Source: Hyphomonadaceae bacterium (GTDB lineage Bacteria; Pseudomonadota; Alphaproteobacteria; Caulobacterales; Hyphomonadaceae). From it: a DNA stretch of 64,000 nucleotides. Every line of letters begins with the position of its first letter. Position 1 is the first letter of the stretch. The translations under genes and the position numbers were made by a program. Location: the NCBI GenBank assembly GCA_024742355.1, contig JANSYM010000005.1, forward strand, positions 124,001-188,000, read 5' to 3'. The notes below the pieces were generated by a model. The model had not been told where the DNA came from. It was given only the letters and a program-made list of their open reading frames with translations, and did no database searches. Below are positions 8,601 through 17,338 of this stretch, one piece after another.

Positions 8601-8777
8601 TTGGCTGAGCCGGTCAATGTCAACAAGTTCCGCAAGGCCAAGGCGCGCGCTGAGAAGCAACAGCGCGCCGCCGAGAACCGGATCAAACACGGCCGCACGA
8701 AAGCCGAGAAAGCGCGCGACAAGCTCGAGAACAACCGCAGCGCGCGTCAGATCGATGAGTCAGAGCTCGACTCATAG
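8601..8777 (+). CDS. DUF4169 family small protein
   Basis: A 58-residue, highly charged helical protein starting with TTG at 8601, which gives the family-typical beginning MAEPVNVNKFRKAKARAEK. It continues with the conserved NRIKHGRTKAEKARD segment (about 27-41). DUF4169 proteins are small basic alphaproteobacterial proteins of unknown function. The TTG start is chosen over an upstream in-frame ATG at 8571 because the latter overlaps the preceding gene and adds residues the family lacks; a TAGGG sequence lies directly before it. Confidence 0.8.
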   Translation: MAEPVNVNKFRKAKARAEKQQRAAENRIKHGRTKAEKARDKLENNRSARQIDESELDS

Positions 8778-8798
8778 GCCTTGTTTGGCGTGAAGCTT

Positions 8799-8821
8799 GA
8801 TTGCACAACACATGTGCGATC
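8799..8821. promoter_or_regulatory. Inverted repeat upstream of galE
   Basis: GATTGCACA (8799-8807), 5-nt spacer, TGTGCGATC (8813-8821): a 9-bp inverted repeat with one mismatch, 45 nt before the galE start. Its size and spacing fit an operator for a dimeric regulator. A terminator is unlikely because no T-run follows. Confidence 0.35.
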
Positions 8822-8866
8822 AATCCAGCTCTGTTCTGGCACAGTTTCAAGAAAGGGGTCTTGCCT

Positions 8867-9853
8867 GTGATCAAGAAAATACTCGTCATTGGCGGCGCCG
8901 GCTATATCGGTTCGAATGCCTGCAAAGCGATCAAGATGAGCGGCCGTGAGCCGGTCGTGTTCGATAATCTCTCGAGCGGTCATCGCCACGCTGTGAAATG
9001 GGGTGAGCTGATAGAAGGCGACATCCGCAATGAAGACGAAATCCGTGCGGCACTCGACCGTGTCCGCCCGGATGCGGTCATGCATTTCGCGGCCAATATT
9101 GAAGTCGGACAAGGTGAGAGAGAACCTGGAACCTTCTACGAGAATAATGTCGCTGGCACGCTGAACGTCCTGCGTGCCATGCTCGCGCTCGGCTTGCAAA
9201 ATTTCATCTTCTCTTCGACCTGCGCCATTTATGGCGACCCGGAAAAGCTGCCACTGGTCGAAGAAATGCCTAAACGCCCTGTGAGCGTTTACGGCCGCTC
9301 CAAACTGATGGTCGAGACCATTCTCGAAGACATGTCCCGCGCTGAAGGGCTGCGCTATGCGGCACTACGCTACTTCAATGCTGCGGGCGCCGATCTCGAT
9401 GGCGAGGTCGGTGAAGAGCACGACCCGGAAACACACCTCATACCGAACGCACTGAAAGCTGCTGCCGGCATCGGCCAGGGCATGAAACTGTTCGGCGACG
9501 ATTACCCGACCCCTGATGGCACCTGCATTCGCGACTATATCCACATCGCAGACCTTGTTGCGGCCCACATTCTGGCGGCTGAACATATCGACAAAACCGG
9601 TGAGAGTCTGCAGCTCAATCTCGGAACTGGAAATGGCTTCACCGTCAAACAGGTCCTCGACGCTGTAGAGAAAGCGGTCGGCAAACCCGTCCCTGTCGAA
9701 ATCAGCCCGCGACGCCCGGGAGATGCCATCGCGCTTTATGCCGACACGTCAAAATCCAAGTCTGTGCTCGGCTGGGAGCCAGCACATTCGGATATGGACA
9801 CAATTGTCTCGTCGGCCTGGAATTTTCACAAAAAAGTCTGGGACCTGAACTGA
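8867..9853 (+). CDS. galE: UDP-glucose 4-epimerase
   Basis: A 328-residue extended short-chain dehydrogenase that interconverts UDP-glucose and UDP-galactose. It has the NAD-binding GGAGYIGS motif at about 9-16, the FSSTCAIYG serine/threonine segment, the YGRSK catalytic Tyr-Lys pair near 144-148, and the RYFNAAGAD substrate segment. The GTG at 8867 is preferred because GAAAGGGG at 8851-8858 lies 8 nt upstream; a TTG at 8861 is too close to that site. The product supplies UDP-galactose for the surface-glycan genes further on. Confidence 0.92.
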   Translation: MIKKILVIGGAGYIGSNACKAIKMSGREPVVFDNLSSGHRHAVKWGELIEGDIRNEDEIRAALDRVRPDAVMHFAANIEVGQGEREPGTFYENNVAGTLNVLRAMLALGLQNFIFSSTCAIYGDPEKLPLVEEMPKRPVSVYGRSKLMVETILEDMSRAEGLRYAALRYFNAAGADLDGEVGEEHDPETHLIPNALKAAAGIGQGMKLFGDDYPTPDGTCIRDYIHIADLVAAHILAAEHIDKTGESLQLNLGTGNGFTVKQVLDAVEKAVGKPVPVEISPRRPGDAIALYADTSKSKSVLGWEPAHSDMDTIVSSAWNFHKKVWDLN

Positions 9854-9857
9854 GCGC

Positions 9858-10856
9858 CTAGACGGCCCAGACATGCACGCTACGCGATGACAATCGCGCA
9901 GGGTTCCAGGACATGGACTGCATCAGGTTCCATATCGTCTTTCGCGTTGGTCGGACTCTGTAATCGCCATTGCGGCGCAGCGCCCACCCTTTTTTCAAGC
10001 CATCCCACATGCCTTCGCGCATGCCTTTGACGTCAGCATTTCCAAGATTGTTGAGATAGTTATAGCCCATCAGCGCCAGGTGCCCTGGCAGGGTCAATAA
10101 CAGGAACGCTAGTGGCATATTCTTGATATAGGCCCAGGTCCGATTCCGGAACCCGTGATACATGGTGAAATAGGAGTACCGGCCACTCGTCGCACTGCCT
10201 TTGTGGTGGATCACGGCCTCCGGCAGGAACACGCACTTTTCACCACTCAACTGCAAGCGAATGCCGAGATCGATGTCTTCGCAATAACAGAAGAACCGTT
10301 CGTCAAAACCACCAATCTCCAGGAACAGGTCACGTTCATAGATGGCGCTCGCACCACAGGGACTGAAACAGTGGCTGTCCTTGCTTGGCAGTTCAGAGAT
10401 CGGGTGTTCGAAGCCGCCACGCCACGGAATACCAAATGCAAAATAGGCATCCCCCGCCCCGTCCAGCAGCTCCGGCTCGTCCATATTAATCTGACTGCAC
10501 GCGAAGACGCGACAGGAATCATGACGCTCAGTGGCGGCGTGAATCTCTTCAAGCCAATTATCATCCGCCGTCGCATCAGGATTTAACAGGGCCAGCCATT
10601 TTCCATTTGCCGCCTGCGCGGCCAGATTATTGCCGCGGGCGAAGCCATGATTCTGATTTTCGCGTAGTACGCGAACATGCGGCAAACCTTCTGTATCGAG
10701 GTCTTCCGCCGATTGATCCTGACTGTCATTGTCCACAATGACGAGTTCGAAATCTTTAAATGTCTGATTTTTCAGCGAATCTATCGCCGACTGGAGCAAA
10801 TCACCCGCATTGTAATTGACGATCAACACAGAAAAAAACGGTTGTACTTTACGCAC
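9858..10856 (-). CDS. GT2 family glycosyltransferase (rhamnosyltransferase-like)
   Basis: A 332-residue family-2 transferase. Residues about 7-14 (SVLIVNYN) begin the GT-A fold, the DXD-type NPDA motif is near 89-92, and the acceptor/catalytic-base region GGFDERFFCYCEDIDLGIR lies near 189-207. This pattern is usual in nucleotide-sugar transferases acting on polysaccharide or lipid-linked acceptors, including rhamnosyltransferases. A hydrophobic segment near 250-265 could anchor it to the membrane. GTG at 10856 is the start, with AGAGGGAG 6 nt upstream; the longer TTG start at 10889 lacks such a site. It converges on galE and lies downstream of metK. Confidence 0.9.
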   Translation of the reverse strand: MRKVQPFFSVLIVNYNAGDLLQSAIDSLKNQTFKDFELVIVDNDSQDQSAEDLDTEGLPHVRVLRENQNHGFARGNNLAAQAANGKWLALLNPDATADDNWLEEIHAATERHDSCRVFACSQINMDEPELLDGAGDAYFAFGIPWRGGFEHPISELPSKDSHCFSPCGASAIYERDLFLEIGGFDERFFCYCEDIDLGIRLQLSGEKCVFLPEAVIHHKGSATSGRYSYFTMYHGFRNRTWAYIKNMPLAFLLLTLPGHLALMGYNYLNNLGNADVKGMREGMWDGLKKGWALRRNGDYRVRPTRKTIWNLMQSMSWNPARLSSRSVHVWAV

Positions 10857-10941
10857 GAATGACTCCCTCTGGTGAAGATCGCTCTCCAATCATTCAACTC
10901 AGGAGGTATGCACATCGCAGCGCGGGCGACAACAGTAATTT

Positions 10942-10984
10942 TTGAATTTCCTCATCCCATTCAAGATGAAACGAGGAAATTCAA
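10942..10984. repeat. Long perfect inverted repeat between metK and the GT2 gene
   Basis: TTGAATTTCCTC (10942-10953) pairs perfectly over 12 bp with GAGGAAATTCAA (10973-10984) around a 19-nt loop. The loop contains a second ATTCAA (10959-10964) that could pair with the left arm instead, so two mutually exclusive stems are possible. It sits in the 163-nt spacer between the metK stop and the glycosyltransferase start, both on the minus strand. No T-run follows on either strand, so a simple intrinsic terminator is unlikely. Confidence 0.6.
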
Positions 10985-11019
10985 GCATAGTTGCCCAAAA
11001 AAGGGGCCGCCAAAAATAT

Positions 11020-12201
11020 TTATTGAACCAGAGAACTTAGCTCACTTACCAGATCCGTCCGCTCCCAACTAAACCCGCCATCTGCACTCGGTGTCCGGCC
11101 AAAGTGGCCATACGCAGCGGACGGGCCATAGATCGGTGCTTCCAGCTTTAAGTGGTTGCGAATGCCACGAGGTGACAGATCGACAAGCTCACGCAGCTTC
11201 TTCGCGATCGTGTCTTCACCCACGGCGCCGGTGCCGAATGTATCAACATAAAGCGACAGAGGTTGAGCAACACCAATCGCATAGCTGACCTGAATATTGC
11301 AGCGTTTCGCCAGACCGGATGCAACGACATTCTTCGCGAGGTAGCGCGTCGCATAAGCAGCAGAGCGGTCAACCTTGGACGGGTCCTTGCCTGAGAATGC
11401 GCCGCCGCCATGCGGGGCCGCACCGCCATATGTATCGACAATGATCTTGCGCCCGGTCAGGCCGGCATCGCCGTCTGGCCCGCCGATGACGAAGCGGCCG
11501 GTTGGGTTGACGTAGAACTTGTCCTCGTCAGGGAACCAGCCTTCAGGCAGCACGTCGTGCAGCACCGGCCGGATGATCTCGCGCAATTGTTCAAGAGACG
11601 CCGATTCCTTGTGCTGGTGCGAAACAACGATCGCGTTCACCCCAACTGGGCGGGAGCCATCATATTGAAGCGTTACCTGGCTTTTTGCGTCAGGTTCGAG
11701 CTCCGGATTCGTGCCATTGTGACGAAGCTCTGCCAGTTTGCGCAGAATCTGGTGCGAATAGACAAGGGTCGCCGGCATCAGTTCCGGGGTCTCGTCAGTG
11801 GCGTATCCGAACATGATGCCCTGATCGCCAGCGCCTTCTTCCTGGTGCAGGCCTTGGCCGGCTTCAACGCCTTGCGCAATCTCAGCCGACTGGCCGTGAA
11901 CATGGTTCTCAACCGCCATGTTTTCCCAGTGGAAGCCGTCCTGCTCGTAGCCGATGGCTTTGACCACGTCGCGCGCCGCCTGGTTCATTTCATCCTTGGT
12001 GATGACCGCACCATTATTGGTGCGAACCTCGCCTGCCAGCACCACGCGATTGGTCGTGGTCAGCGTTTCCACTGCGACTTTCGCAGTCGGGTCCTTGCTC
12101 AGGAACAGATCGACGATCGCGTCGGAAATCTGGTCTGAGACCTTGTCTGGATGTCCCTCGGAAACACTTTCGGAGGTAAATTCGTGATGCTGTAGCGGCA
12201 T
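11020..12201 (-). CDS. metK: S-adenosylmethionine synthetase
   Basis: A 393-residue enzyme forming SAM from ATP and methionine. The N-terminal [15 protein letters not shown] motif (about 13-27), the [15 protein letters not shown] signature (about 126-140) and the [16 protein letters not shown] signature (about 266-281) are intact, with normal length. A CAGGAGAC ribosome site precedes the ATG. It follows ahcY by 23 nt on the same strand, so the two probably form one transcript linking SAM synthesis with removal of S-adenosylhomocysteine. The methyl supply may matter for the two methyltransferase domains in the 29.5-36.4 kb gene. Confidence 0.97.
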   Translation of the reverse strand: MPLQHHEFTSESVSEGHPDKVSDQISDAIVDLFLSKDPTAKVAVETLTTTNRVVLAGEVRTNNGAVITKDEMNQAARDVVKAIGYEQDGFHWENMAVENHVHGQSAEIAQGVEAGQGLHQEEGAGDQGIMFGYATDETPELMPATLVYSHQILRKLAELRHNGTNPELEPDAKSQVTLQYDGSRPVGVNAIVVSHQHKESASLEQLREIIRPVLHDVLPEGWFPDEDKFYVNPTGRFVIGGPDGDAGLTGRKIIVDTYGGAAPHGGGAFSGKDPSKVDRSAAYATRYLAKNVVASGLAKRCNIQVSYAIGVAQPLSLYVDTFGTGAVGEDTIAKKLRELVDLSPRGIRNHLKLEAPIYGPSAAYGHFGRTPSADGGFSWERTDLVSELSSLVQ

Positions 12202-12224
12202 GGTCAGTCTCCTGAAGAGGGTGA

Positions 12225-13619
12225 TTAGTAGCGATAATGCTCTGGCTTGAACGGACCTTCTGTCGTCACGCCGATATAATCAGCCTGTTCGTTTGACAGA
12301 GCGGTGAGCTCCACGCCGAGCTTCTCGAGATGTAGGCGCGCGACTTTTTCGTCGAGGTGCTTCGGCAGGGTGTAAACCTCGTTGCCATACTCGCCTTTGT
12401 TCTCGTGCAGGGCGATCTGAGCCAGTGTCTGATTGGTGAATGAGGCCGACATGACGAAGCTTGGGTGCCCCGTCGCATTGCCGAGATTGACCAGACGACC
12501 TTCCGACAAGAGGATGATTCGCTTCCCATCCGGGAAAGTGATCATGTCGACTTGCGGCTTGATATTGGTCCACTTGAAATTGCGCAGACCTTCGACCTGA
12601 ATCTCATTGTCGAAGTGACCGATATTACAAACGATCGCCATGTCTTTCATGGCCCGCATGTGGTCGACGGTCAGGATGTCCTTGTTGCCGGTGGCGGTGA
12701 CAAAGATGTCGGCTTTCGGCGCCATTGTATCGATGGTCTGGACGTCATAGCCGTCCATAGCTGCCTGCAGGGCGCAGATCGGGTCGACTTCTGAGACTGT
12801 CACACGTGCGCCTGAGCCTGACAGAGACGCGGCTGAACCTTTGCCGACATCGCCGTAGCCGGCAACAAATGCGGTCTTGCCAGCCATCATCACATCGGTG
12901 CCGCGGCGGATCGCGTCGACGAGCGATTCCTTACAGCCATACTTGTTGTCGAATTTCGACTTGGTAACGGAATCGTTCACGTTGATCGCTGGGAAGGGCA
13001 GTTCGTTCTTGCTGGCGAGCTGATACAAGCGGTTCACGCCTGTCGTGGTTTCTTCCGACACACCGCGGATGCCCGCCTTGATGCGTGAGAACCAACCCGG
13101 CGTTTCAGCCATACGCTTGCGGATCTGGCGGAACAGTGCCTCTTCTTCCTCTGATCCCGGATTGTCGAGGACAGACGGGTCCGCTTCGGCTTTTTCGCCG
13201 AGGATCAGATACATGGTGGCATCGCCGCCATCATCGAGGATCAGGTTGACGGTGTCGCCGTTCGGCCATTCGAAGATGCGGTCAGCAAACTGCCAGTACT
13301 CGTCCAGCGTTTCGCCCTTGTGGGCAAAAACAGGGGTGCCTGCATCGGCAATCGCCGCTGCGGCGTGGTCCTGGGTCGAATAGATATTGCAGCTCGCCCA
13401 GCGCACTTCCGCGCCCAGAGCTTCCAGCGTCTGAATGAGCACGGCCGTCTGGATCGTCATGTGCAGCGATCCGGCGATTTTCGCACCCTTCAATGGTTGG
13501 CTGGCGCCATATTCTTCGCGCGCCGCCATCAGGCCCGGCATTTCGGTTTCAGCGATCTCGATTTCCATGCGGCCAAAGTCGGCCTGGCTGATGTCAGCGA
13601 CAGCAAAGTCCTGAGACAT
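12225..13619 (-). CDS. ahcY: Adenosylhomocysteinase (SAH hydrolase)
   Basis: A 464-residue NAD-dependent enzyme that splits S-adenosylhomocysteine to adenosine and homocysteine. It shows the NAD-binding [10 protein letters not shown] motif near 254-263, the [13 protein letters not shown] active-site region near 217-229, and the family C-terminal EHYRY end. Length fits the long bacterial form. An AAAGGA site sits 8 nt before the ATG. It is the first gene of the ahcY-metK pair and is divergent from kdsA. I looked for SAH or SAM riboswitch features in the leader and could not support one. Confidence 0.97.
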   Translation of the reverse strand: MSQDFAVADISQADFGRMEIEIAETEMPGLMAAREEYGASQPLKGAKIAGSLHMTIQTAVLIQTLEALGAEVRWASCNIYSTQDHAAAAIADAGTPVFAHKGETLDEYWQFADRIFEWPNGDTVNLILDDGGDATMYLILGEKAEADPSVLDNPGSEEEEALFRQIRKRMAETPGWFSRIKAGIRGVSEETTTGVNRLYQLASKNELPFPAINVNDSVTKSKFDNKYGCKESLVDAIRRGTDVMMAGKTAFVAGYGDVGKGSAASLSGSGARVTVSEVDPICALQAAMDGYDVQTIDTMAPKADIFVTATGNKDILTVDHMRAMKDMAIVCNIGHFDNEIQVEGLRNFKWTNIKPQVDMITFPDGKRIILLSEGRLVNLGNATGHPSFVMSASFTNQTLAQIALHENKGEYGNEVYTLPKHLDEKVARLHLEKLGVELTALSNEQADYIGVTTEGPFKPEHYRY

Positions 13620-13711
13620 ATCAACAATCCTTTATATGATTTTCCCGGCCTATAGCATGCAGGGCGGTTTTGTACAGTCAGCTTTTGCAAATTGCTCATT
13701 CAAGGATCATG

Positions 13712-13723
13712 CCGCACGTGCGG
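13712..13723. promoter_or_regulatory. 12-bp perfect palindrome in the ahcY/kdsA divergent region
   Basis: CCGCACGTGCGG is a perfect palindrome with a CACGTG core, centred about 95 nt before the ahcY start and 75 nt before the kdsA start. The position suits an operator for one or both genes; a stable RNA hairpin is also possible. The rest of the 173-nt gap shows no clear consensus promoter. Confidence 0.3.
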
Positions 13724-13792
13724 GCGCTGGCTGGCCAAACCGCAGGCGAGACACTAAGAGCTGCGCAAACGGTGAGCGATCAGAGGTTAGAC

Positions 13793-14641
13793 ATGAGTGT
13801 AGTTGCTATCGAAGCCCAGGACTGGAAAATCGGCACGGGCCAACCGCTTTGCGTGATCGCTGGCTTGAATGTGCTTGAAGATGTCGATCTTGCCGTAACC
13901 GTGGGACGTGAGCTCAAGAGCGTCTGCGCCGACCTCGGCCTGCCTTACATTTTCAAGGCGAGCTTCGACAAGGCGAACCGGTCGTCCATCACCTCGTATC
14001 GCGGACCGGGGTTCGAAAAGGGCCTGCCAATGCTGGCAGAGATCAAGCAGGAGCTTGGCGTCGGCGTGTGCACCGACCTTCACGAGCCATATCAAGCGGA
14101 TGCGGTCGCCAAAGTCGCCGACATTGTCCAGATCCCGGCTTTCCTGTGCCGCCAGACCGACCTGGTGGTCGCCACCGCCAAGGCTGCTGGTGAAAGCGGC
14201 AGCGCAATCCAGGTCAAGAAGGCCCAGTTCCTGGCCCCTTGGGACACCAAGAATATCGTCTCCAAGATCGGCGAGGTCCTGCCCGGCGATCGCGTTATCC
14301 TGTGCGAACGCGGTTCGAGCTTTGGCTATAACAATCTGGTCGTCGACATGCTCGGCATTCAGCAGATGCAGGCACTCGGCTGCCCGGTGACAATCGACGC
14401 GACCCACGCGGTTCAACTGCCTGGCGCCGACCCGCGTACGGCAGGCGCTTCAACCGGCGGACGGCGTGAGGGCGTGGGAACGATCGCCAAATCGGCAATC
14501 GCAGCTGGCGCAGACGGCGTGTTCCTCGAGTTCCACACCGACCCTGACAAAGCCCTTTGCGACGGCCCGAGCTGTCTGCCTTTGGACGCAGCACGGCCAT
14601 TGCTCAACGAGCTGAAGGCAATCCATGAGATTGTGAACTAA
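13793..14641 (+). CDS. kdsA: 3-deoxy-8-phosphooctulonate synthase
   Basis: A 282-residue enzyme condensing PEP with arabinose-5-phosphate to Kdo-8-phosphate, the first committed step of Kdo for lipopolysaccharide. Typical motifs are FKASFDKANRSS (about 45-56), the ARQTD-equivalent CRQTDL, CERGSSFGYNNLVVDM, DATHAVQLPG and CDGPSCLPL. The N-terminal GLNVLED carries Asn where metal-dependent forms have Cys, so it should be the metal-independent class. ATG at 13793 has an AGAGG site and gives family length; the open frame extends upstream to 13670 but without support. It ends overlapping the convergent phosphatase-fold gene by 4 nt. Confidence 0.95.
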   Translation: MSVVAIEAQDWKIGTGQPLCVIAGLNVLEDVDLAVTVGRELKSVCADLGLPYIFKASFDKANRSSITSYRGPGFEKGLPMLAEIKQELGVGVCTDLHEPYQADAVAKVADIVQIPAFLCRQTDLVVATAKAAGESGSAIQVKKAQFLAPWDTKNIVSKIGEVLPGDRVILCERGSSFGYNNLVVDMLGIQQMQALGCPVTIDATHAVQLPGADPRTAGASTGGRREGVGTIAKSAIAAGADGVFLEFHTDPDKALCDGPSCLPLDAARPLLNELKAIHEIVN

Positions 14642-15252
14642 GGGCGCACGTTCCAGGATTCGAGCGTGATGCGCGGGCCAACCAGGCTTAACCGCCCATA
14701 AGCGCCGGTCTTCAGCTTGATCGAGTCCGGTTGGACGTTGAACGCCGTCACCGCGTCCAGAGCAAACCGCGCAATACCATTCGACGTCACGATCAACACA
14801 GGCCGGGAGAGGTCTGCGGCCGCCAGCTGAACAAACAAGTCGCGCCACGCTGCCCGGAGCTTCTCTGGGTCCAGATCCCAACCGGGCGGTGGGATCGCGG
14901 CCTCGTCCCAGGCCTGCAGCGCGTCGGCCCCGATGCGCGCGATGACGGTTTCCTCTGGCTGATTTTCATCCGGGCCGTAATCAACCTCGCGCAGGAATTC
15001 GAGCGTTTCGAGGTCAGGCGCGTCATCCCTGCCAGCGAGTATGGCATCAGCGGTCTGACGGGTTCTGAGCAATGGGCTGCAATAGGCACGTGCGAACCCA
15101 TCTGGTGCAACGTGCTGAAAATCTTCGCTGAGCTGGGCGGCCTGTTCCAGCCCGGATTGCGACAGCGGCAAGTCGGTGCGGGCGCCGACTCGAGTTACGG
15201 TATCGCCTTTATCAAACGTATTGCCATGGCGGACGATATAGAGGTCCGTCAT
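14638..15252 (-). CDS. Histidine phosphatase superfamily protein with altered active site
   Basis: A 204-residue phosphoglycerate-mutase-like protein. The N-terminal YIVRHGNT motif (Arg8, His9) that would carry the phosphohistidine is intact, and the SPLLRTRQTA arginine segment follows at 59-68. The second motif, where active members have a His (as in VSHGG), reads IVTSNGIARF near 154-163, with Ser157 at the expected His position. The start ATG overlaps the kdsB stop (ATGA), so it is translationally coupled to kdsB and sits between kdsA and kdsB. A role in Kdo metabolism, possibly replacing the missing KdsC phosphatase, is a hypothesis only. Confidence 0.85.
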   Translation of the reverse strand: MTDLYIVRHGNTFDKGDTVTRVGARTDLPLSQSGLEQAAQLSEDFQHVAPDGFARAYCSPLLRTRQTADAILAGRDDAPDLETLEFLREVDYGPDENQPEETVIARIGADALQAWDEAAIPPPGWDLDPEKLRAAWRDLFVQLAAADLSRPVLIVTSNGIARFALDAVTAFNVQPDSIKLKTGAYGRLSLVGPRITLESWNVRP

Positions 15253-16067
15253 TTGGAATATTCCGCCAGCGGTTCGCCATGCTGGGCGATCAGGGCTTCG
15301 GCGTGGGCGGCGTCCTGCGGCGTATCAATGCCCCACATCGCGCTTGCAGACGCCGCGACTTTTACAGCCTGAATGCGCATCCCATTCTCCAGGAAACGAA
15401 GCTGCTCAAGCCCCTCCAGGCGCTCATAATGACCCTCTGGCAGGCTGACAAACCGCTCCAGCGCGTCTCGCTTGTAGCCGTACAAGCCGATGTGCCGCCA
15501 GACCGGGGACAATGCTGCCGTTTCCCGCAGCTGCGTCTCTTTTCGGATGGCCGGGAGGATGTTCTTGGAGAACCACAAAGCTTCGTCCTGTGCATTGACG
15601 ATGCACGAGGTGCCGGAGAACGGGGTTTCCTTCTTGCGCTCGCGCACCTCGTCGAGATCGTCCCATGACATTTGCACGATCGGGGTCACGGCATCGAGCG
15701 CGGTGGCGGCGCCCGCCTCGATGACGGCGGAGATGTAGCTTGGCGGCGTGAACGGCGCATCGCCTTGCAGATTGACGATGAACTCTGCCTCGGGCGCCAC
15801 GGCATTCGCGGCGGCCAGCGCCCGGTCGGTTCCCGATGGCAGGTCTGGGTCTGTCATCACCACAGGCGCACCAATCTCTCTTGCATGGGACTCGATGGCC
15901 GCATGATCGGTCGCAACCACATAGGACACGTTCGCATGGCGCTCGGCGCAAATGCGGGCAATATCAGCAACGCGGCTCAACAGCGACTGGCCGCCAATCA
16001 GATGAAGCGGCTTTTGCGGAAACCGCGTAGACGCATATCGCGATGGGATGACGATAAGGGTCTTCAA
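15249..16067 (-). CDS. kdsB: 3-deoxy-manno-octulosonate cytidylyltransferase
   Basis: A 272-residue enzyme activating Kdo to CMP-Kdo. Family motifs are IPSRYASTRFPQKPL at about 7-21, PSGTDRA near 76-82, IVNLQGDAP near 96-104, RHIGLYGYKRDALE, and GIDTPQD near the C terminus. It is slightly longer than the E. coli enzyme (248). The start codon is TTG (16067-16065), supported by GAGGAG 7 nt upstream and by the family N terminus. It is first in a two-gene unit with the histidine-phosphatase-fold gene. The 251-nt gap up to the next gene holds no coding region that I can support. Confidence 0.94.
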   Translation of the reverse strand: MKTLIVIPSRYASTRFPQKPLHLIGGQSLLSRVADIARICAERHANVSYVVATDHAAIESHAREIGAPVVMTDPDLPSGTDRALAAANAVAPEAEFIVNLQGDAPFTPPSYISAVIEAGAATALDAVTPIVQMSWDDLDEVRERKKETPFSGTSCIVNAQDEALWFSKNILPAIRKETQLRETAALSPVWRHIGLYGYKRDALERFVSLPEGHYERLEGLEQLRFLENGMRIQAVKVAASASAMWGIDTPQDAAHAEALIAQHGEPLAEYSK

Positions 16068-16318
16068 AGGCGATCTCCTCGATCAAAACGTTCAGGATTG
16101 CTCCTGCTCCTAGTGAAAAGTCAGCAAAAATCCAAGTGGTCGCGGCAGGCTGCGGGCCTGGCGCTGCAAATGTGGCCGCGAATTTGCTTGACCCGATACC
16201 GGTTCTCACCAAGTAGGGCCGAAGCATTCACCAATTTTCAGGCACATCGTGTCTAGAAGAGCAGCGTAAACCAAAATTGAGCGGCGGAATCTTGGTATTT
16301 GTCGCTTCGGGGTAATCG

Positions 16319-17299
16319 ATGACCATCCTTGTAACCGGCGCAGCAGGCTTTATCGGCGCTCATGTGGCGCAAGCCCTTTTGGCGCGCGGTGAACACGTGA
16401 TCGGCTTTGATAATCTCAACCCATATTACACGCCGAAACTGAAGCGCGATCGCCTCGAATGGCTGAGCGGGTTCGACACTTTTGACTTTCATGAAGTCGA
16501 CGTGTCGTCACTTGAAGACATGCTGACCGCACTTGGCGACCGCAAACCTACGCGCATCGTGCACCTCGCCGCTCAAGCGGGTGTTCGTTACTCCCTGGAA
16601 AATCCATCAGCCTATGTTCAGGCCAATCTGAACGGGCACTTCTCGATGCTGGAACTGGCGCGCGTTCTGGGTGTTGAGAACATGGTCTACGCCTCGTCGT
16701 CTTCAATCTATGGCGGCAACACCAAGATCCCGTTTGCAGAGACCGATCAGACCGACGATCCGGTATCATTCTATGGCGCTACGAAGAAGTCCGATGAGCT
16801 GATGGCGCAATCCTATGCGCGTTTGCATGGACTTTCGCTGACTGGCCTGCGTTTCTTCACCGTTTATGGTCCGTGGGGCCGTCCTGACATGGCCTATTGG
16901 ATTTTCGCCGAGAAGATTCTCAAAGGCGAACCCATCCAGGTCTTCAATCATGGCAAGATGAGCCGGGACTTCACCTATATCGACGATATTGTCGCCGGCA
17001 CCGTGGCCGCGCTCGACCGCCCGGCAAGCGGACTTGGTCTCGACGTGCCGCATCGGATCTACAATCTCGGCAATGATCGTCCGGAGCAGCTCATGGATCT
17101 GATCCGCTTCACGGAAGCCGGTGTCGGACAGGAAGCCGAGAAGATTTACAAGCCGATGCAGCCTGGGGACCTTGAGAAGACCTGGGCCGACATAGATCGT
17201 GCACGTGCAGAGCTGGATTTTGCCCCCAAGATCGGATTAAAGGAGGGCCTTGAACAGTTCGCGGACTGGTTCCGGCCCCGTTGGGAGCAGTATTGCTGA
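16319..17299 (+). CDS. UDP-glucuronate 4-epimerase-type NAD-dependent epimerase
   Basis: A 326-residue extended SDR. The Rossmann GAAGFIGAH motif is at 7-15, NPYYTPKLKRDRL near 37-49 is typical of UDP-glucuronate epimerases (CapI/LpsL type), SSSSIYGG and YGATKKSDELMAQSY carry the catalytic Ser, Tyr and Lys, and RFFTVYGPWGRPDMA is the family's substrate segment. It should convert UDP-glucuronate to UDP-galacturonate for core or exopolysaccharide. The start is preceded by a GGGGT site. It is divergent from kdsB and 39 nt before kdsD. Confidence 0.9.
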   Translation: MTILVTGAAGFIGAHVAQALLARGEHVIGFDNLNPYYTPKLKRDRLEWLSGFDTFDFHEVDVSSLEDMLTALGDRKPTRIVHLAAQAGVRYSLENPSAYVQANLNGHFSMLELARVLGVENMVYASSSSIYGGNTKIPFAETDQTDDPVSFYGATKKSDELMAQSYARLHGLSLTGLRFFTVYGPWGRPDMAYWIFAEKILKGEPIQVFNHGKMSRDFTYIDDIVAGTVAALDRPASGLGLDVPHRIYNLGNDRPEQLMDLIRFTEAGVGQEAEKIYKPMQPGDLEKTWADIDRARAELDFAPKIGLKEGLEQFADWFRPRWEQYC

Positions 17300-17338
17300 C
17301 GCGGGACCCGGTCTGCACCTAAACCAGGGATGCAAGAC

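Noticed and set aside
13620-13792. SAH or SAM riboswitch in the ahcY leader
   Set aside because: Apart from the 12-bp palindrome I could not find the conserved pseudoknot-type pattern of those riboswitches.
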